Shown piece by piece: positions 23,556 to 35,141 of a stretch of DNA of 64,000 bases. The notes under the pieces are model-generated. The model ran no database searches. It worked only from the letters and a program-made list of their open reading frames with translations, and was not told where the DNA came from. The DNA is from Harmonia axyridis (taxonomy: Eukaryota > Arthropoda > Insecta > Coleoptera > Coccinellidae). The DNA lies in the NCBI RefSeq assembly GCF_914767665.1, contig NC_059501.1, positions 33,642,501 through 33,706,500 of the forward strand, written 5' to 3'. How positions within the stretch are numbered: the stretch's first letter is position 1; each line of letters begins with the position of its first letter. The position numbers and the translations under genes are program-made.

Positions 23556-25439
23556 AAAAAATGCAACCGAAACTGATTCACGAAATCACTTTCATAACTT
23601 ACGTCTGTACCAATATGTTCCCACTGCCGCATCAGAGAATAACGTTACGTTTACGACGAAAAGAACTAATAATAGAAGGTATTGTTCTGCAATTTAGGTC
23701 GAAGAAGAAATTCTGGAAATGTAAAGCGAGACGGCGAGAACATAACACACCGCCTTGCTTGCAAGGAAGTTCTACCATGTTGTTGCCTCTAATGAACTGG
23801 GATGATGTGGTGGAGAATGTTCGCTATGTTTATTGCGTTGTTTTGAAGACGAAACAAATATTGCTGCTTAAGCCACTAGAACAATGGAGAATAATCCAAT
23901 TTATTCTAAAACAGCACAAGTGGGAGATCAAAGATGTGATAATAATATACTATACTAGAAACTTTGGGTTCCTGTAGTGTTCCATTGCGCATGAAGTATA
24001 ATAAGGAAATAGCAGTCACCGAAAATTATAGATCTTCTTATTGAGAACTTCAGTTGTCACTTGAAAAATATCCTTTCGAATGATACTAAATGCAGCATGT
24101 CATAAGCGCAATAGAAAAATTTAATTTCCTGAAATTGAATTTTGCTCATGATCAAATCCTTTGGAGGAATTTCTATCATGTCAAGACCAAGACAATCGGA
24201 AATTTAAATCGAATGAAACATAAGAGAGGTAATGACTACCTGTTTGCTTGTTATTGTATCGTGACAAAGAAATGCAATACAAAATTCCATCCTTGAGTTC
24301 AATCAAGTACAGCTAGAATCAGTGAGTAGTAATGATAGATAAACGGTTGGCAACCTTTCATGGGATTCATTGGAATCTCACTTAATGATCTCTATTGATC
24401 CAGATCCTGACCTCATTTCGAATTGAACATCATCTATACATTTTCATTTCAAATTGAGACTTGACAAAATGGATTTGAAACTTAATACCTTGAAGATGGG
24501 AATAATCAATCGTGAATTGTGTGTTATTCTTTTTTCATTTGAATTAACGCTTCTCGATAACTAGTCTATTGACACATGGTACAATGCTCTATTCCTCTAA
24601 GTATAAAGTGTTATTATATTGATAACTACTCATCAGTCAATTGTCTACCTATGAGTAAAGAAAAGAGATAATCTGAATATGAAGTTTTCTGAGGTCACAG
24701 ATTGGAGATAATATTATACTGAATAATATAAAGGGTGTTTCATTGGTGAATATACATACGTTAACCTGAGGTGAAGCTACCCTGGAAAAGCCCAAAAAAC
24801 CTATATATGATAACTCTAATCTTCCCCATAGCCAAAATACAGGGTGGTTCATGAATTCATCTATATTTTTAATTCCTTTTAACTTTTGAACCACCCAGTA
24901 CATTTGATTGATATTTGGAACGTACAATGCACTTCATTAGGTCTATCGATTGATCTTTAAACTAATAGACAAAATCAGGTCCGTATTAGAAAAATATGGG
25001 ACTCTTCACAAGCAGAAATTCAACACCTTGTATAGTAGAATTAAAATTAATATTCCATTCAAAATTCTCAAACAAAACTTTACGTCCAACAATTATTCAA
25101 GTTACATGAAAAACATTAATTCAGCCGTAAATATTCTCTGAAAATAAATTCAAGATGAAATGGAATAGACACTAACCTGTAAGCTCTAACCATTTGGGAC
25201 ACAACAGTCGCTGAAGAATTTTCTATATCGTATTTTCATTATCATAATTTGGAAATGTTGGACTATGGTGGTATCCGATCACCCTGTACGCGATCATATG
25301 ATTTTTGTATGACTGAAAAAGAATACTAGTGATTGAGTAGATAGTTCAGATATAGATATCAGATCATAAAATGTGTTCATAAATGAAACGAATTTATTTG
25401 AGAATACATTATTTTATTATGATTGAATCAAAAGTTTTG
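23556..25439. other. no gene recognised
   Basis: A 138-codon plus-strand frame (23561-23977) has no recognisable domain; its product would be basic and is not supported by other signals. 24700-24920 holds dispersed-repeat pieces including ATACAGGGTGGTTCATGAAT and its inverted GAACCACCCAGTA. Confidence 0.4.
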
Positions 25440-25479
25440 AAATGACTAGGGAAATAACATTTCGAATGATCATATATAT

Positions 25480-26275
25480 GAAAACATCAAAACTTCTCAA
25501 CTTCAAATTGGGATTGGGAACAATCAAATTCAAATTGAGACTAAACACATTCAAATTGGGAATAATCAATTTCAAATTGGGACGTCATCTATTGCTATTT
25601 GATTTGATATTTTCTATGAAATTCGCACATCTTTGTATGTCAAAAAGGAGTAACGAACGAATCTATATCAAAGTTTAATTCGAAAAAAAGGCGCTATATC
25701 AAAATGAAAGATTCAGAATATTTTCAAAATTACATTATCGAATGTTTTTTACAGATACAGAAAGTGAAATAATCATCAAAAATTCTATATAAATATATTC
25801 ATTGCAAGAAGTCCAAAACTTGACACATAAATATAAAATATTACGAAATACATAATATACATGTTCATTACATTCGCATATCCAATATATACAGACCATC
25901 TGGAATGAATCTTTTTATGAGCCACATATTGGGCACAGTTTGATATGAAAATCGTAACTACATTTTTTCGAATATCTTCTATTCTTCCCCACCAATTCCC
26001 ACCATTTCCCCTATGGATCTCAATGATATGTGTTTCAATTGATTCCATATCTTTCTTTTTTAATATAGGGTATGTTTTCGAATCAAATTTTTGGCATACA
26101 GTCACTCGCAATTTACTTTTGACATAAGGAAATGGAAATAAAAATTTCAATTCACATAGCGATAATATGGCCCCAATTCGATTTTGATTATTGCCAAATT
26201 GAATGTGTTTATTTCCAATTTGAAAATGAATATTTCTAGTAGTTTGAATTTTGTAAGTCTCAATTTGATGTTGAA
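25480..26275. mobile_element. element with inverted minisatellite-like ends (CAAATTGGGA family), copy 1
   Basis: The left end (25497-25590) has four diverged tandem units built on TTCAAATTGGGA and AATCAA spacing. The right end (26168-26275) has the same units in reverse orientation (TCCAATTTG, GATTATT). The interior shares ordered blocks with 27490-27670 (TTTCAAAATTACATT, ACAAAGAT, AGATACA). No protein domain was seen. Confidence 0.65.
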
Positions 26276-26290
26276 AAGGTATCTAAAAAA

Positions 26291-26600
26291 ATTGACATCT
26301 TTGTGTCTTTTCCTTCACAATAATATATCTTTTTGATATATTTGTATTTTTGTCTTGGAATATAATTCCAATTCTAAAAATGACAAAATTAATAATCATC
26401 CAGAAGAAAATTTCAAAATACTCGTAACTAAAATTGTACAAATTGAGTAAATGGTTAACAAATTGAATAACTAAATGAACATAATTTATTAATTTTTAAT
26501 TTTGTCATTTTTAGAATTGGACTTATATTCCAAGACAAAAATAAACCAAATAAATCATTGAAATATATATTTGTGGAGAAATAGACACAAAGATGTCAAT
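26291..26600. repeat. imperfect inverted repeat (fold-back), 310 bp
   Basis: Outer arms are ATTGACATCTTTGTGTCT (26291) and AGACACAAAGATGTCAAT (ending 26600). Inner arms are TTGTCTTGGAATATAATTCC (26352) and its partner ending near 26540, with AAAATGACAAAATTAAT and its reverse complement inside. It abuts the right end of the CAAATTGGGA element. Confidence 0.85.
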
Positions 26601-27440
26601 ATTTTTTATTTATATCGAATATCCTTCATCATGTACGCTCACTAAGCCTTATAATAAAAAGTATAGTCATTATTATGACCTTCATGAAACTCGAGCATTC
26701 AAAATCTGAATCAAACCTGAAAGTTTTTAGATGAATTATCGTGTTCATTGCCTGACAAAATTTGAGACCATTCCTGGTGAAAATTAAGGAATTACAGCCA
26801 TCGTGACCAAATGATAGAGTATTCTATTGAGGAAACAAGCACTCAAAAAAATTAGACTACTCTCCCATCAAATATGCAATATCAACATATTCCAAAAAAA
26901 AAAACTTATAAAATATCATACACGGTAACCAGATGAATTCAAATAAGTTATGGCATAGAATACGTACTGTGTCGTGAAAATTATTTATCCAACTCGTAGA
27001 GGAGGAAATAGCGTTCTCCTTTGTACTCTCTGAATATAACAGATACGAGAACATTTGCTTGTAAATTGCATTACTCCCGGCATAACGATGCCAGTTTCGT
27101 TTCCTTCTTGAGTAGTGGTGGTAAATTTCAATTGCTTCCTACATTACTATCATATTGTATTTTTTATGAATGTACGAATTTTTCCACCTGAAAGAACAGG
27201 AAATTTTGTCTGGAGTATTTCGTTCTGAAGAAATGCATACTTGGACTATTGATTGTTAAAACTGTGGTGGTTGGAAATAATTAAGACAAATAACGGACTG
27301 TCTAATTCGTGAAATGACTTCAATAATAATTAGATAAATCTCCGCAAATTGTTTCTCTCACATATGAAAACAGAGAAATATTTTTTGATTCACAGCAAAT
27401 TCTCATTTTCAAATATAATTTTTTTTCAATGAATGAGTAT
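26601..27440. other. no gene recognised
   Basis: No supported feature; short frames only. Confidence 0.4.
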
Positions 27441-27445
27441 GTACT

Positions 27446-27850
27446 CTTCAAATTGAGAATAATCAAATACACATTCAAATTGGGACTGATTTTTTTTTAT
27501 GAAAATCACGTTTCTTTGTGCCTCAGATGCAAGTAACGAATGTAGACCCAAGTTTAATTTCAATAAATGATCTGTATCAAAATAAAAGATATTGAATATT
27601 TTCAAAATTACATTCTTGAATATATTTTGAAGATACAAAAGGAGGAATAATGAATTCATCAAGAAATCAATGTAGTCCCAATTTGAATTTGGTTATTCCT
27701 AATTTGAATGGGTTCATTCCCAATTTGAACGTGTTTCGTCCCAATTTGAATCTGATTATTCTCAGTTTGAAGTAGAAAAGGTATAGTATAAACAACAATC
27801 TTCAATTGAATTGGATATTATACTATCTCTTCAATAAAGTTGTTTTTTTT
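27446..27850. mobile_element. CAAATTGGGA-family element, copy 2
   Basis: The left end has TTCAAATTGGGACTG (27474). The right end (27672-27780) has about five inverted units on CCCAATTTGAA with GGTTATTC spacing. The interior matches copy 1 block by block but is shorter. The flank after the right array (27780-27900) is repeated at 29050-29185. Confidence 0.7.
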
Positions 27851-28191
27851 CTCCATGTACATACTAAATACACCGAAAACACTTAAAATTATTTCGATGA
27901 AATTTCCACATGTGATTTTTAACCAAGCAGAACGTGTATTTCTGACAGATCACCATCGCAACGGATGAATTTTAATGGAAATTTTTTCCTCGTGGGTACC
28001 CAACAGGTACTCCCGACAGAATTAAACTGGAAATTTTTTTGACCTTTATAATGACAGAATATTTTTTTTGACACTCTTATTTTTATTTGTTCACATGATA
28101 ATTTTGATTAATTTCAACTACAAGCTTAGATGTTTTTTAAATTCTTTGGACCATTATGTTTAATGTTTATATTAAAAATGCAATTATTATA

Positions 28192-28791
28192 CAGGGTGTT
28201 TCCTAAACATGCGGCAAAAATTCAGGGGGTTGTTCCTTGGACTATTTTAAGCATGTTTTGTCCTTGGATGATTTTTGAAAAACCTCTTTGTTTCGAAGAT
28301 ACAGGGCGAACAACATTTTTCATATTTTTAAAATTAATAATAGTTTAAATAAAAATGCGTACCGCACTGTGTTTACTAAGTAGGTACAATTTATTTTTAA
28401 ATTTGTTTAACAACATTCCAATTACTAAAAACGGCCAGTTTTTTGACTAAAAATTGATAAGTGCAGATGGTAAAGGAATACAGATTAAACACGGTTTTCA
28501 TTTGAATTCGTTTTGTGATGTATTAGCAATTTTTAGTCAAAAAACTGGCCGTTTTTAGTAATTGGAATGTTGTTAAACAAATTTAAAAATAAATTGTACC
28601 TACTTAGTAAACACAGTGCGGTACGCATTTTTATTTAAACTATTATTAATTTTAAAAATATGAAAAATGTTGTTCACCCTGTATCTTCGAAACAAAGAGG
28701 TTTTTCAAAAATCATCCAAGGACAAAACATGCTTAAAATAGTCCAAGGAACAACCCCCTGAATTTTTGCCGCATGTTTAGGAAACACCCTG
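28192..28791. mobile_element. 600-bp fold-back element, CAGGGTGTTTCC termini
   Basis: Two arms (28192-28456 and 28528-28791, about 265 bp each) are near-perfect reverse complements around a 71-bp spacer. Termini are CAGGGTGTTTCC and GGAAACACCCTG, flanked by TA on both sides (28190-28191, 28792-28793). TA target sites suggest mobilisation by a Tc1/mariner-type transposase. The arm identity indicates recent insertion or ongoing arm correction. There is no coding content; the identical peptides on both strands are just the arms. Confidence 0.9.
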
Positions 28792-28969
28792 TATACTATG
28801 CTTTTTCTTGATTTAGAGTACTTGATGAAGACGAAAATTGATGTTATTGGAAATAAACACATTTGATGTGGAATTTTCTTACCGAATATCACATGAGATC
28901 AAATTAAATCCGGAAATTTTTTCTCGCTTGAAAAAATTAAATAATTTCACCTCTAGTGGTATTACGAGT

Positions 28970-29200
28970 GAAAACATCGATTGTGCCAAAATATATTTAA
29001 TCGATTCATCGTTCCAATTTGAATATGATAATTCCCAATTCGAAGTTATAAAGGTGTATACTATAAAAAACAATCATCAATTGAATTGGATATTATACTA
29101 TCTCTTCAGTATAGTAGTTTAATTTATTCATGTACCTACAAACTAAATACACCGAAAACACTCAAAATTATTTCGACGAAAACATCGATTGTGCCAAAAA
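28970..29200. repeat. CAAATTGGGA-family end fragment, duplicated flank
   Basis: 29050-29185 repeats the sequence at 27780-27900 (AATTGAATTGGATATTATAC, ACTAAATACACCGAAAACAC). Within it, ACATCGATTGTGCCAAAA occurs twice (about 28974 and 29180). The 600-bp fold-back sits between the two related segments. Confidence 0.7.
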
Positions 29201-29955
29201 TATATTCCATCGATTGCTCTCAGTTTGATGGTAATTTAATGCTTTCCCTGCAAACAAAAGACGCATTAACTGAAGAAAGAAGAACGCTGCAAAATTTATT
29301 GTAATTCAGCGCTAGAAAATAACTCGGGAAGATAAATTGCCTGGGGATGATAAAAAAGTGGGACCCGTGGAATTGCAGATTGACGGGCAATTTGTATTCT
29401 TTGATAGAGGAATTTTTCAGGAGCGGGGATTAGTACATTTTATTATCAGAGTATTTCTTCACGTAAATCTCTTCGTGTTTGCCAGAGACGTATTCTGATT
29501 TCACGGCATGGATAAAGGTCACATGATGAATCATTCTCTTTATTTATTTGGAGTGATTAATTTCACAAGTTTATTCAATGACAGTTACTTCTTAAAAAGT
29601 TTTATTCTACGAATTTATAATTTTGCTTAAAGAAGTAGTTCATGAGTAAAAAAATTCAGCTGATGAACTTCAAGCTGAAAGTTTACCTAATAACTATATA
29701 ACTATAGTGTTATTTAGTTTCGCATAACTCCCTATTATTGCATGAATAATATTGAAAAACTAACAAGTTGAGATTTAATTCCATTTTGAAACTGGGTCAT
29801 ATTTTTGTTTTCTAAAAATTCAATTTAATTGAATTTTTTCAAGGGGACAGATTAACATTATCTACCACATTAACGTAGGCATAATTGCTAGTCGGCCAAG
29901 TCCCAGATCAGAGAAATTTCAAGTTGTATATGTAAATTCGTTAGAGATTGTGAGT
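29201..29955. other. no gene recognised
   Basis: No supported feature. Confidence 0.4.
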
Positions 29956-30084
29956 AATAGTATATTATTCAACGAGCGGTAATGTAAGTCATAACTTACG
30001 CAAATGAATTTAGCAGTACGAGCCGCAGGCGGGTGCTGTAATTCATCAAGTGAGTTATGACCATTACCGCAAGTTGATACTATG
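29956..30084. repeat. 129-bp hairpin with CGAGCCGCAGGCGGG tip
   Basis: The left arm (29956-30019) and right arm (30032-30084) pair over most of their length: GCGGTAATG with CATTACCGC, GTCATAACTTACG with GTGAGTTATGAC, GAATTTAGCAG with CTGTAATTC. The tip CGAGCCGCAGGCGGG resembles that of the hairpin at 32423-32518 (CGAGCGTAAGCGAG) and is of similar type to the one at 36527-36652. Confidence 0.85.
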
Positions 30085-30770
30085 CTTTATCTACGACTAT
30101 AACATTAAATAGTAAGAAACAAGTACCGTACAGTACAAATTTATTGACAAACCTTTATAGTTACCTATAACAATGCTAAACAAATTTTAGTTGTAGAAAC
30201 TCATTTTGTTTATTGATTGAATTAAGAGTGAATTTTGAATCACCAGTAAAAATGTTTGCCTTCTTAGTCTCTCTGAATGACGTTCAAGGAACGTAAGTAA
30301 TTCAAAAAAATTCTCTGTACCTATTGATTCCATTATTCATGATGAGTGTACTTTTTAGCATGGAGTGAAAAGTCCATAGAGACGATGCTTTATATTGACT
30401 GCTAAGTTCCCTAAAATATATCAAAAAAACATTCCCTGTGAACGATAACTTGTGATAATGTTCCTACTGCTTCACCAATCTTGAATATTTTTGTAACATC
30501 TTTATATTTTTAAAAATTTTTCTTGCTAGAAATTCTATATGATAACATAAGGTACTTGTCTTCAGATATTGTATTTCAGGTATCAACTCAATTTGGAAAT
30601 GTCAAAATTAAGAAAGTGACATTCCTCCCATCAATAACAATAATGGAATGTTCCTTTTCGACAAATCGGATAGAATCAAAGACGTAAAAAAGCACAGATT
30701 CATCTCTTCAGTAGAAGTGAGTTATTATAACTCACGCTGTTTGTTAATATATACTATTAATTGCTCAAAA
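30085..30770. mobile_element. possible body and far end of a hairpin-ended element
   Basis: At 30717-30760 a near-palindrome GTGAGTTATTATAACTCAC is followed by TTAATATATACTATTAA, echoing GTGAGTTAT and GATACTATGC of the hairpin at 29956-30084. The two could mark ends of one element of about 0.8 kb. The interior is non-coding; boundaries are uncertain. Confidence 0.35.
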
Positions 30771-32420
30771 GCAGTTGAATAATGATTGTTTTTTCAACTA
30801 ATAACACCAGATCACTGATATTATATAATTTAACCTCCGGGAATGTTTGGCACAAGGGAGAGGACGGCTAATAATGATTTATATTTTTTTGACATTCAGA
30901 AGAATGTTGACTGTGATTATTTGATTATGATTGTGAATTTAGTATACCATAGAATCTCTCTGCATGATTCATAATATTCCTTTTTGTTTCAGTATTGTAT
31001 TTCTTCACTTTTGAAATATGTATTTCATTTACTGGTAGGATCTTGAAAAATTTAGAAACGAAGAAAAGGAATATTCTTTATATTAATGTTTTTTTTGGAA
31101 GACTGAATATCAACAATCATGTATTTGTTGGACCTGCTTATACTAATTTTTTTCCGGTTTAATTTTTCTACATTTATTTACATTCTTTTCAAACATTTGT
31201 CGGCATATAATGGTTTGGCATTTAATACGTCAACATTCCATAAAGAAACTATCAGAAAGAATTGAAAGTATTTTTTAAATTTACAGTAGTGTAATTTTTG
31301 CAATTACAAAAATTGAATCTACCATACATATAACATCTGATTGTAGATTCTTCAGTCAAAGCAATAATGAAATGAATGATTTCTGCGGAGTAACCATTAT
31401 CATTGTTTTCATTGAAATCAGTCATTCAGGATTCGTACATTGAACAAAGGGAAGACTCTGATAATTCCTTATAATTGGAATGGGCAGAATTGTTAAAAGG
31501 TTACTAGGGGTTTCTATTCAATAAGGCAGAGCTTGGTTCCGCACAGATTTACTAGAGCATGATATGAACTCCTCGACAGATTAGTTAGGGAAAGTTAATC
31601 TTTGATTGAATCCCTGAACAATGTAAGTATTATGGGCGGGAATGAGAGTACCAAAATAATTACTGAAGTCGAACTTTTCATCCAACACAATTCGGGTATA
31701 ATTCAGATTTGTACATATTTTGCAACGGCTGTTCTCTGAACAGATCGTTCTATCATTTCGTATCTGTGTCTGTAATTTCGAAGCTTGAACAGGGAATGGT
31801 CTCGAACGATAAGGTCTGAACTCTTCCGAAGTAGTTAGCATGTGGAGTCGAAGAAGTGGTAAGACGCCACAACAAACAAATTTTCATAGCATAATATTAT
31901 ATTTTCAAGAAAATTGAAAATTTCAACAAAAGATCGATTTTATCCGAATTAGATAAATTTGAATTCAAAATCTTCTGAGTATCTGATTAATAAGCTATAT
32001 TTCAAAATTTCAGGGCGTAGTTTTCAGGTCAAAATACGACTTTTTTTTATAAACATGTGTTTGCAAACGCTTCGTTACCGAACTATAAGTTTCAAGAATT
32101 TTTATAAATTTTTCCTCATAAAATTTTAAATATAGGTTCCTCAGGTTTCTAATTTATTTGGTAATGTTTGAGGAAACTTGTAATTCTGATCACAAATCAA
32201 AAACGAGGAGTTTCGTGTTTGTTATAAATTCCAATTGAAAGTAGCGAATTAAATAAAATGATTTCACTTTTTCCTAGATAACCATCGCAAAAATTGAAGA
32301 AGACAGAAAAAAATTATGAAAAAAATTTTATATCTTTGAATCCATCAGCGGCGTAGGTACAACAAAATAGTTGAAGGGTCGAAAAAGAGCTTGACCCCTG
32401 AAATAGTAATTTACGTAACA
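30771..32420. other. no gene recognised
   Basis: A minus-strand frame (31581-31841) contains SRCKICTNLNYTRI, vaguely like the Cys pair preceding the endonuclease of Penelope-like elements, but the surrounding residues do not support it. Otherwise featureless. Confidence 0.35.
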
Positions 32421-32422
32421 AG

Positions 32423-32518
32423 TCCGGAAAATAGGGTTTTTTTGGACGAATAGACAAAATTCCAGGACGAGCGTAAGCGAGTCCTGGAAGTCTGTGAGTC
32501 CAAAAAAAACATTTTCGG
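32423..32518. repeat. hairpin with CGAGCGTAAGCGAG tip
   Basis: Nested complementary blocks: CCGGAAAAT with ATTTTCGG, GTTTTTTTGGAC with GTCCAAAAAAAAC, and CCAGGAC with GTCCTGG around the tip GAGCGTAAGCGAG. It is followed by an ATATTTTTTCGGCAA block whose reverse complement lies at 32782-32796. Confidence 0.85.
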
Positions 32519-32680
32519 GCGTGTTGCGTACAATATTTTTTCGGCAACCATGTAAAATAACACTATCGCTGCTGCTTTCCATATTTATTGCGATTGCGAT
32601 CAAAAAACATGCAAATTTTTGACAACTAATTTCATATGAACTGTCAGCCGTTATGTCGGTTGCTATGGATTCTATGATTC

Positions 32681-32796
32681 TTTTCCGGCCTAGTCCGGGA
32701 AGTACGTACTTTCCGGACTAAGCCGGGAAATGCTACTTTCTCAGAGAAAAAGCGTCCGTGAAGTGAGCACTTCCCGGACACTTGCCGAAAAAATAT
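32681..32796. repeat. 50-bp palindrome plus second hairpin, far end of hairpin element
   Basis: A palindrome centred on AGTACGTACT (32701-32710) extends over 32681-32730, with CCGGCCTAGTCCGGG on the left and its near-complement on the right. It is followed by a hairpin at 32753-32780 (GTCCGTGAAGTG with CACTTCCCGGAC) and TTGCCGAAAAAATAT, the inverse of the block at 32533-32547. The string GGAAGTACG recurs in the inverted repeats around the intact YR gene (34985-34999, 36506-36520). Confidence 0.8.
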
Positions 32797-33184
32797 CTTC
32801 CTGTGTATTACAATCAGTCGGTTTGCGGAAACATGTAATGGAAAAAAGTCTTTCTTTTACTTGAAAAATAAGCCCCTGAAATCTTTATAAGAATTTTGAA
32901 ACACACTGTGAAAGAAATTATGACTACTTAGCATTGGGACCTTCAATAAACAACAGTTTTTTGATGAATTGCCTACATTCAATACTTCTTCTGTTCAAAA
33001 TTGGAACCTACAAGACACAAAAAATATACATAAGTTCTAATGAGTCAATTGGAAATAGATAAAAAAGTCAGAGAGAACTTACGGAACATTTTGAGTAACA
33101 TCGCAACAAAAAATATTTAAAATTTTATGATCAAATAATATAAGAATGAGTTCGATTTTTTGCCTTTAGAATCAAAGGACTCAA
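32797..33184. other. no gene recognised
   Basis: No supported feature. Confidence 0.4.
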
Positions 33185-33945
33185 TTTCCTTGTTTCTGAT
33201 TCTGTATCATTCCCATTACTTCCAGCCGTTTTGAAATAGCTTGTTGCGTCACTCTCAATGATCCTGCCAATTCTTGTTACGTTTGACACGAGTCTTGATC
33301 AAACGCATTAACAGCGTTCGATAACGATCTCCTTGTGATTGTTTCAGTCAGTTTCAACAATTCAGAATACACAACGCAGAGCTGGTTCCACCAACTACTG
33401 AGCATAACCATGGAACCGAAAATATTCGGTTTGGCCGTCGATGTGGAAACATGACCGGGATATCCCCACGATTTTCTGCGTTTGGGATTATCATAATGAA
33501 CCCATTTTTCATCACAATACGATGCAGAAGTCCATTCCGTCCTTGTCTTGCAAGCAGCTGATCACAAGCAAACAAACGCCGTTCAATATCTCTAGGCTTC
33601 AACTCGCACGGCACCCAATTTCCTTGTTTCTGAATCATTCCCATGACTTTCAGGCGTTTAGAAATGATCCTGTAAATTCTCGTTGCGACACGAGTCTTGA
33701 TCAAGTAATTCCCCCAATTCTGCATCTTCGAAAACCTTCTCTCTTCCACCGCCATGTTGGTCTTCGACGTCAAAATCACCATTATTGAAGCGTTGAAACC
33801 ACTCTCGGCACGTTCTTTTACTAAAAGCGGCCTCGCCATAGGTATTTGAGAGCATTCAATGAGCCTCAGCCGCAGATTTCTTTTTATTGAAGTAGACAAT
33901 TAAAGCCTCCCGCAAATGACGAGACTTTGGCTCGTAAGCTGACAT
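33185..33945 (-). pseudogene. mariner (irritans-type) transposase copy with internal duplication
   Basis: Starts at an ATG at 33945: MSAYEPKSRHLREALIVYFN, a TGA replacing Arg after AEAH, then MLSNTYGEAAFSKRTCREWF, GDFDVEDQHGGGREKVFEDAE and LLDQDSC (paired HTH region). After a frameshift: KRLKVMGMIQKQGNWVPCEL, DIERRLFACDQLLARQGR and a block around the first catalytic Asp where D is lost (VMKNGFIMIIPNA in place of VTGDEKWVHYDNP, with a frame shift). Near 33280 it reads into a second copy of the LLDQDSCQT to MGMIQ region instead of continuing to the second Asp. The C-terminal third is missing. It is dead, with a chimeric 3' part. Confidence 0.85.
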
Positions 33946-34048
33946 GTTCAATATAGAATAACTATATGATGCAGACACAATAAATAAATAAATCTGATTC
34001 GGTATCTACGGCGCTAAAATATTGGATCAAAAAACATTTCACGTTTGA

Positions 34049-34980
34049 TTGATCGGGATTGATAAGAATCCCGTAGTTTGCATCCCCCCAATTATAATAA
34101 CGGTTTTATTGTGTAAATCAATGTATTATTTGGAATATTTTTATACATATAATAGCCGATTTTTCCCAATGCAAAAAATATGTTTGGTTATCCCATATTC
34201 CTACGCTAACAATCTCAATACTGTGAAATTGAGAAGAAAAGAGCCTGTTCAATAAAAACATGGCTGGGGAATAAATTGGGGCAAATAGTTGGGCTAGAGG
34301 CTGAAATATCAATCCTCCGGCCAATTTGAATTTAAGGCACATCGCCATAGGACCTTCGCAAGGTTAGGTCAATATTTTTTCGGACGTGTAAATCTCTGAA
34401 TACGCGATGCGGACTTCGTATTTGCATAAAGTCCTCCTACAAAAGGACCGGCATCTAAATCTTTCCCTGGGGCTGACAAGAACCGGAATACGCAGGCCAT
34501 TCCAACACTCGCGCGCCAATAGCCACTCTGCATTTTCAACGGTTGGGAAACTCAAGAAAAATGAATTTATCATTTTGGGGTCCAGAGACAATTGGAAGGA
34601 ATTTCATATCGATCCAACGTACGGAAAACTTTCAGGGATAGATTTTTCCATTTGGTTTCCGAACAATTCGTTTTCTTTTCAATTCCATTCTGACTACTTT
34701 GGAAAAGACGGAAACAATAAGAGCCCAGATGAGAAAGTTGTAACTCTTCTTTGAATGAGGAGGGGAATACTTTATGAAGTGTTATTAGTGTTCGAGTTAA
34801 TTAGCAGCGAACAAGAATGGTCGAGACTTTCTACTCGATTAAATTTGATTTTTTTTCGGACGATATTGCGTTACCTAGTAGTGCTGGGATTGAATACCTA
34901 TGTGTAGGTAATGACATAGAGAACAATTTTTGAGATTCGTTTCCCTTCAAAATAATTTGACCAATATATGATGAAATATA
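34049..34980. other. no gene recognised
   Basis: 34400-34750 is GC-richer and carries a 115-codon plus-strand frame (34407-34754) with no recognisable domain. It could be an exon or conserved non-coding DNA, but nothing supports either. Confidence 0.35.
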
Positions 34981-35141
34981 TTATTTTTCGTACTTCCGGG
35001 CCTAAAGTGACAACTTCACTTCCTTGTGGCAGGTACTAAAGTGTCACATTTAATCCCTCCGGGATTAAATATTGACGAAACTCCCGGAACGATTAAATCA
35101 CAAACAAACGAATTTAAGGGATATTTTATTGAAAAATATAA

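Noticed and set aside
23561..23977. 138-codon plus-strand reading frame after the ATT array
   Set aside because: No recognisable motif and no gene signals; likely chance.
28130..28892. Identical peptides on opposite strands (CFPKHAAKIQGVVPW-like), considered as paired genes
   Set aside because: They are the two arms of one inverted repeat, not genes.
31581..31841. Minus-strand frame with CKICTNL, considered as a Penelope-like linker
   Set aside because: Only a Cys pair matches; flanking residues and neighbouring frames give no RT or endonuclease.
34407..34754. 115-codon plus-strand frame in a GC-richer stretch
   Set aside because: No known domain, splice support or partner; left as a note.
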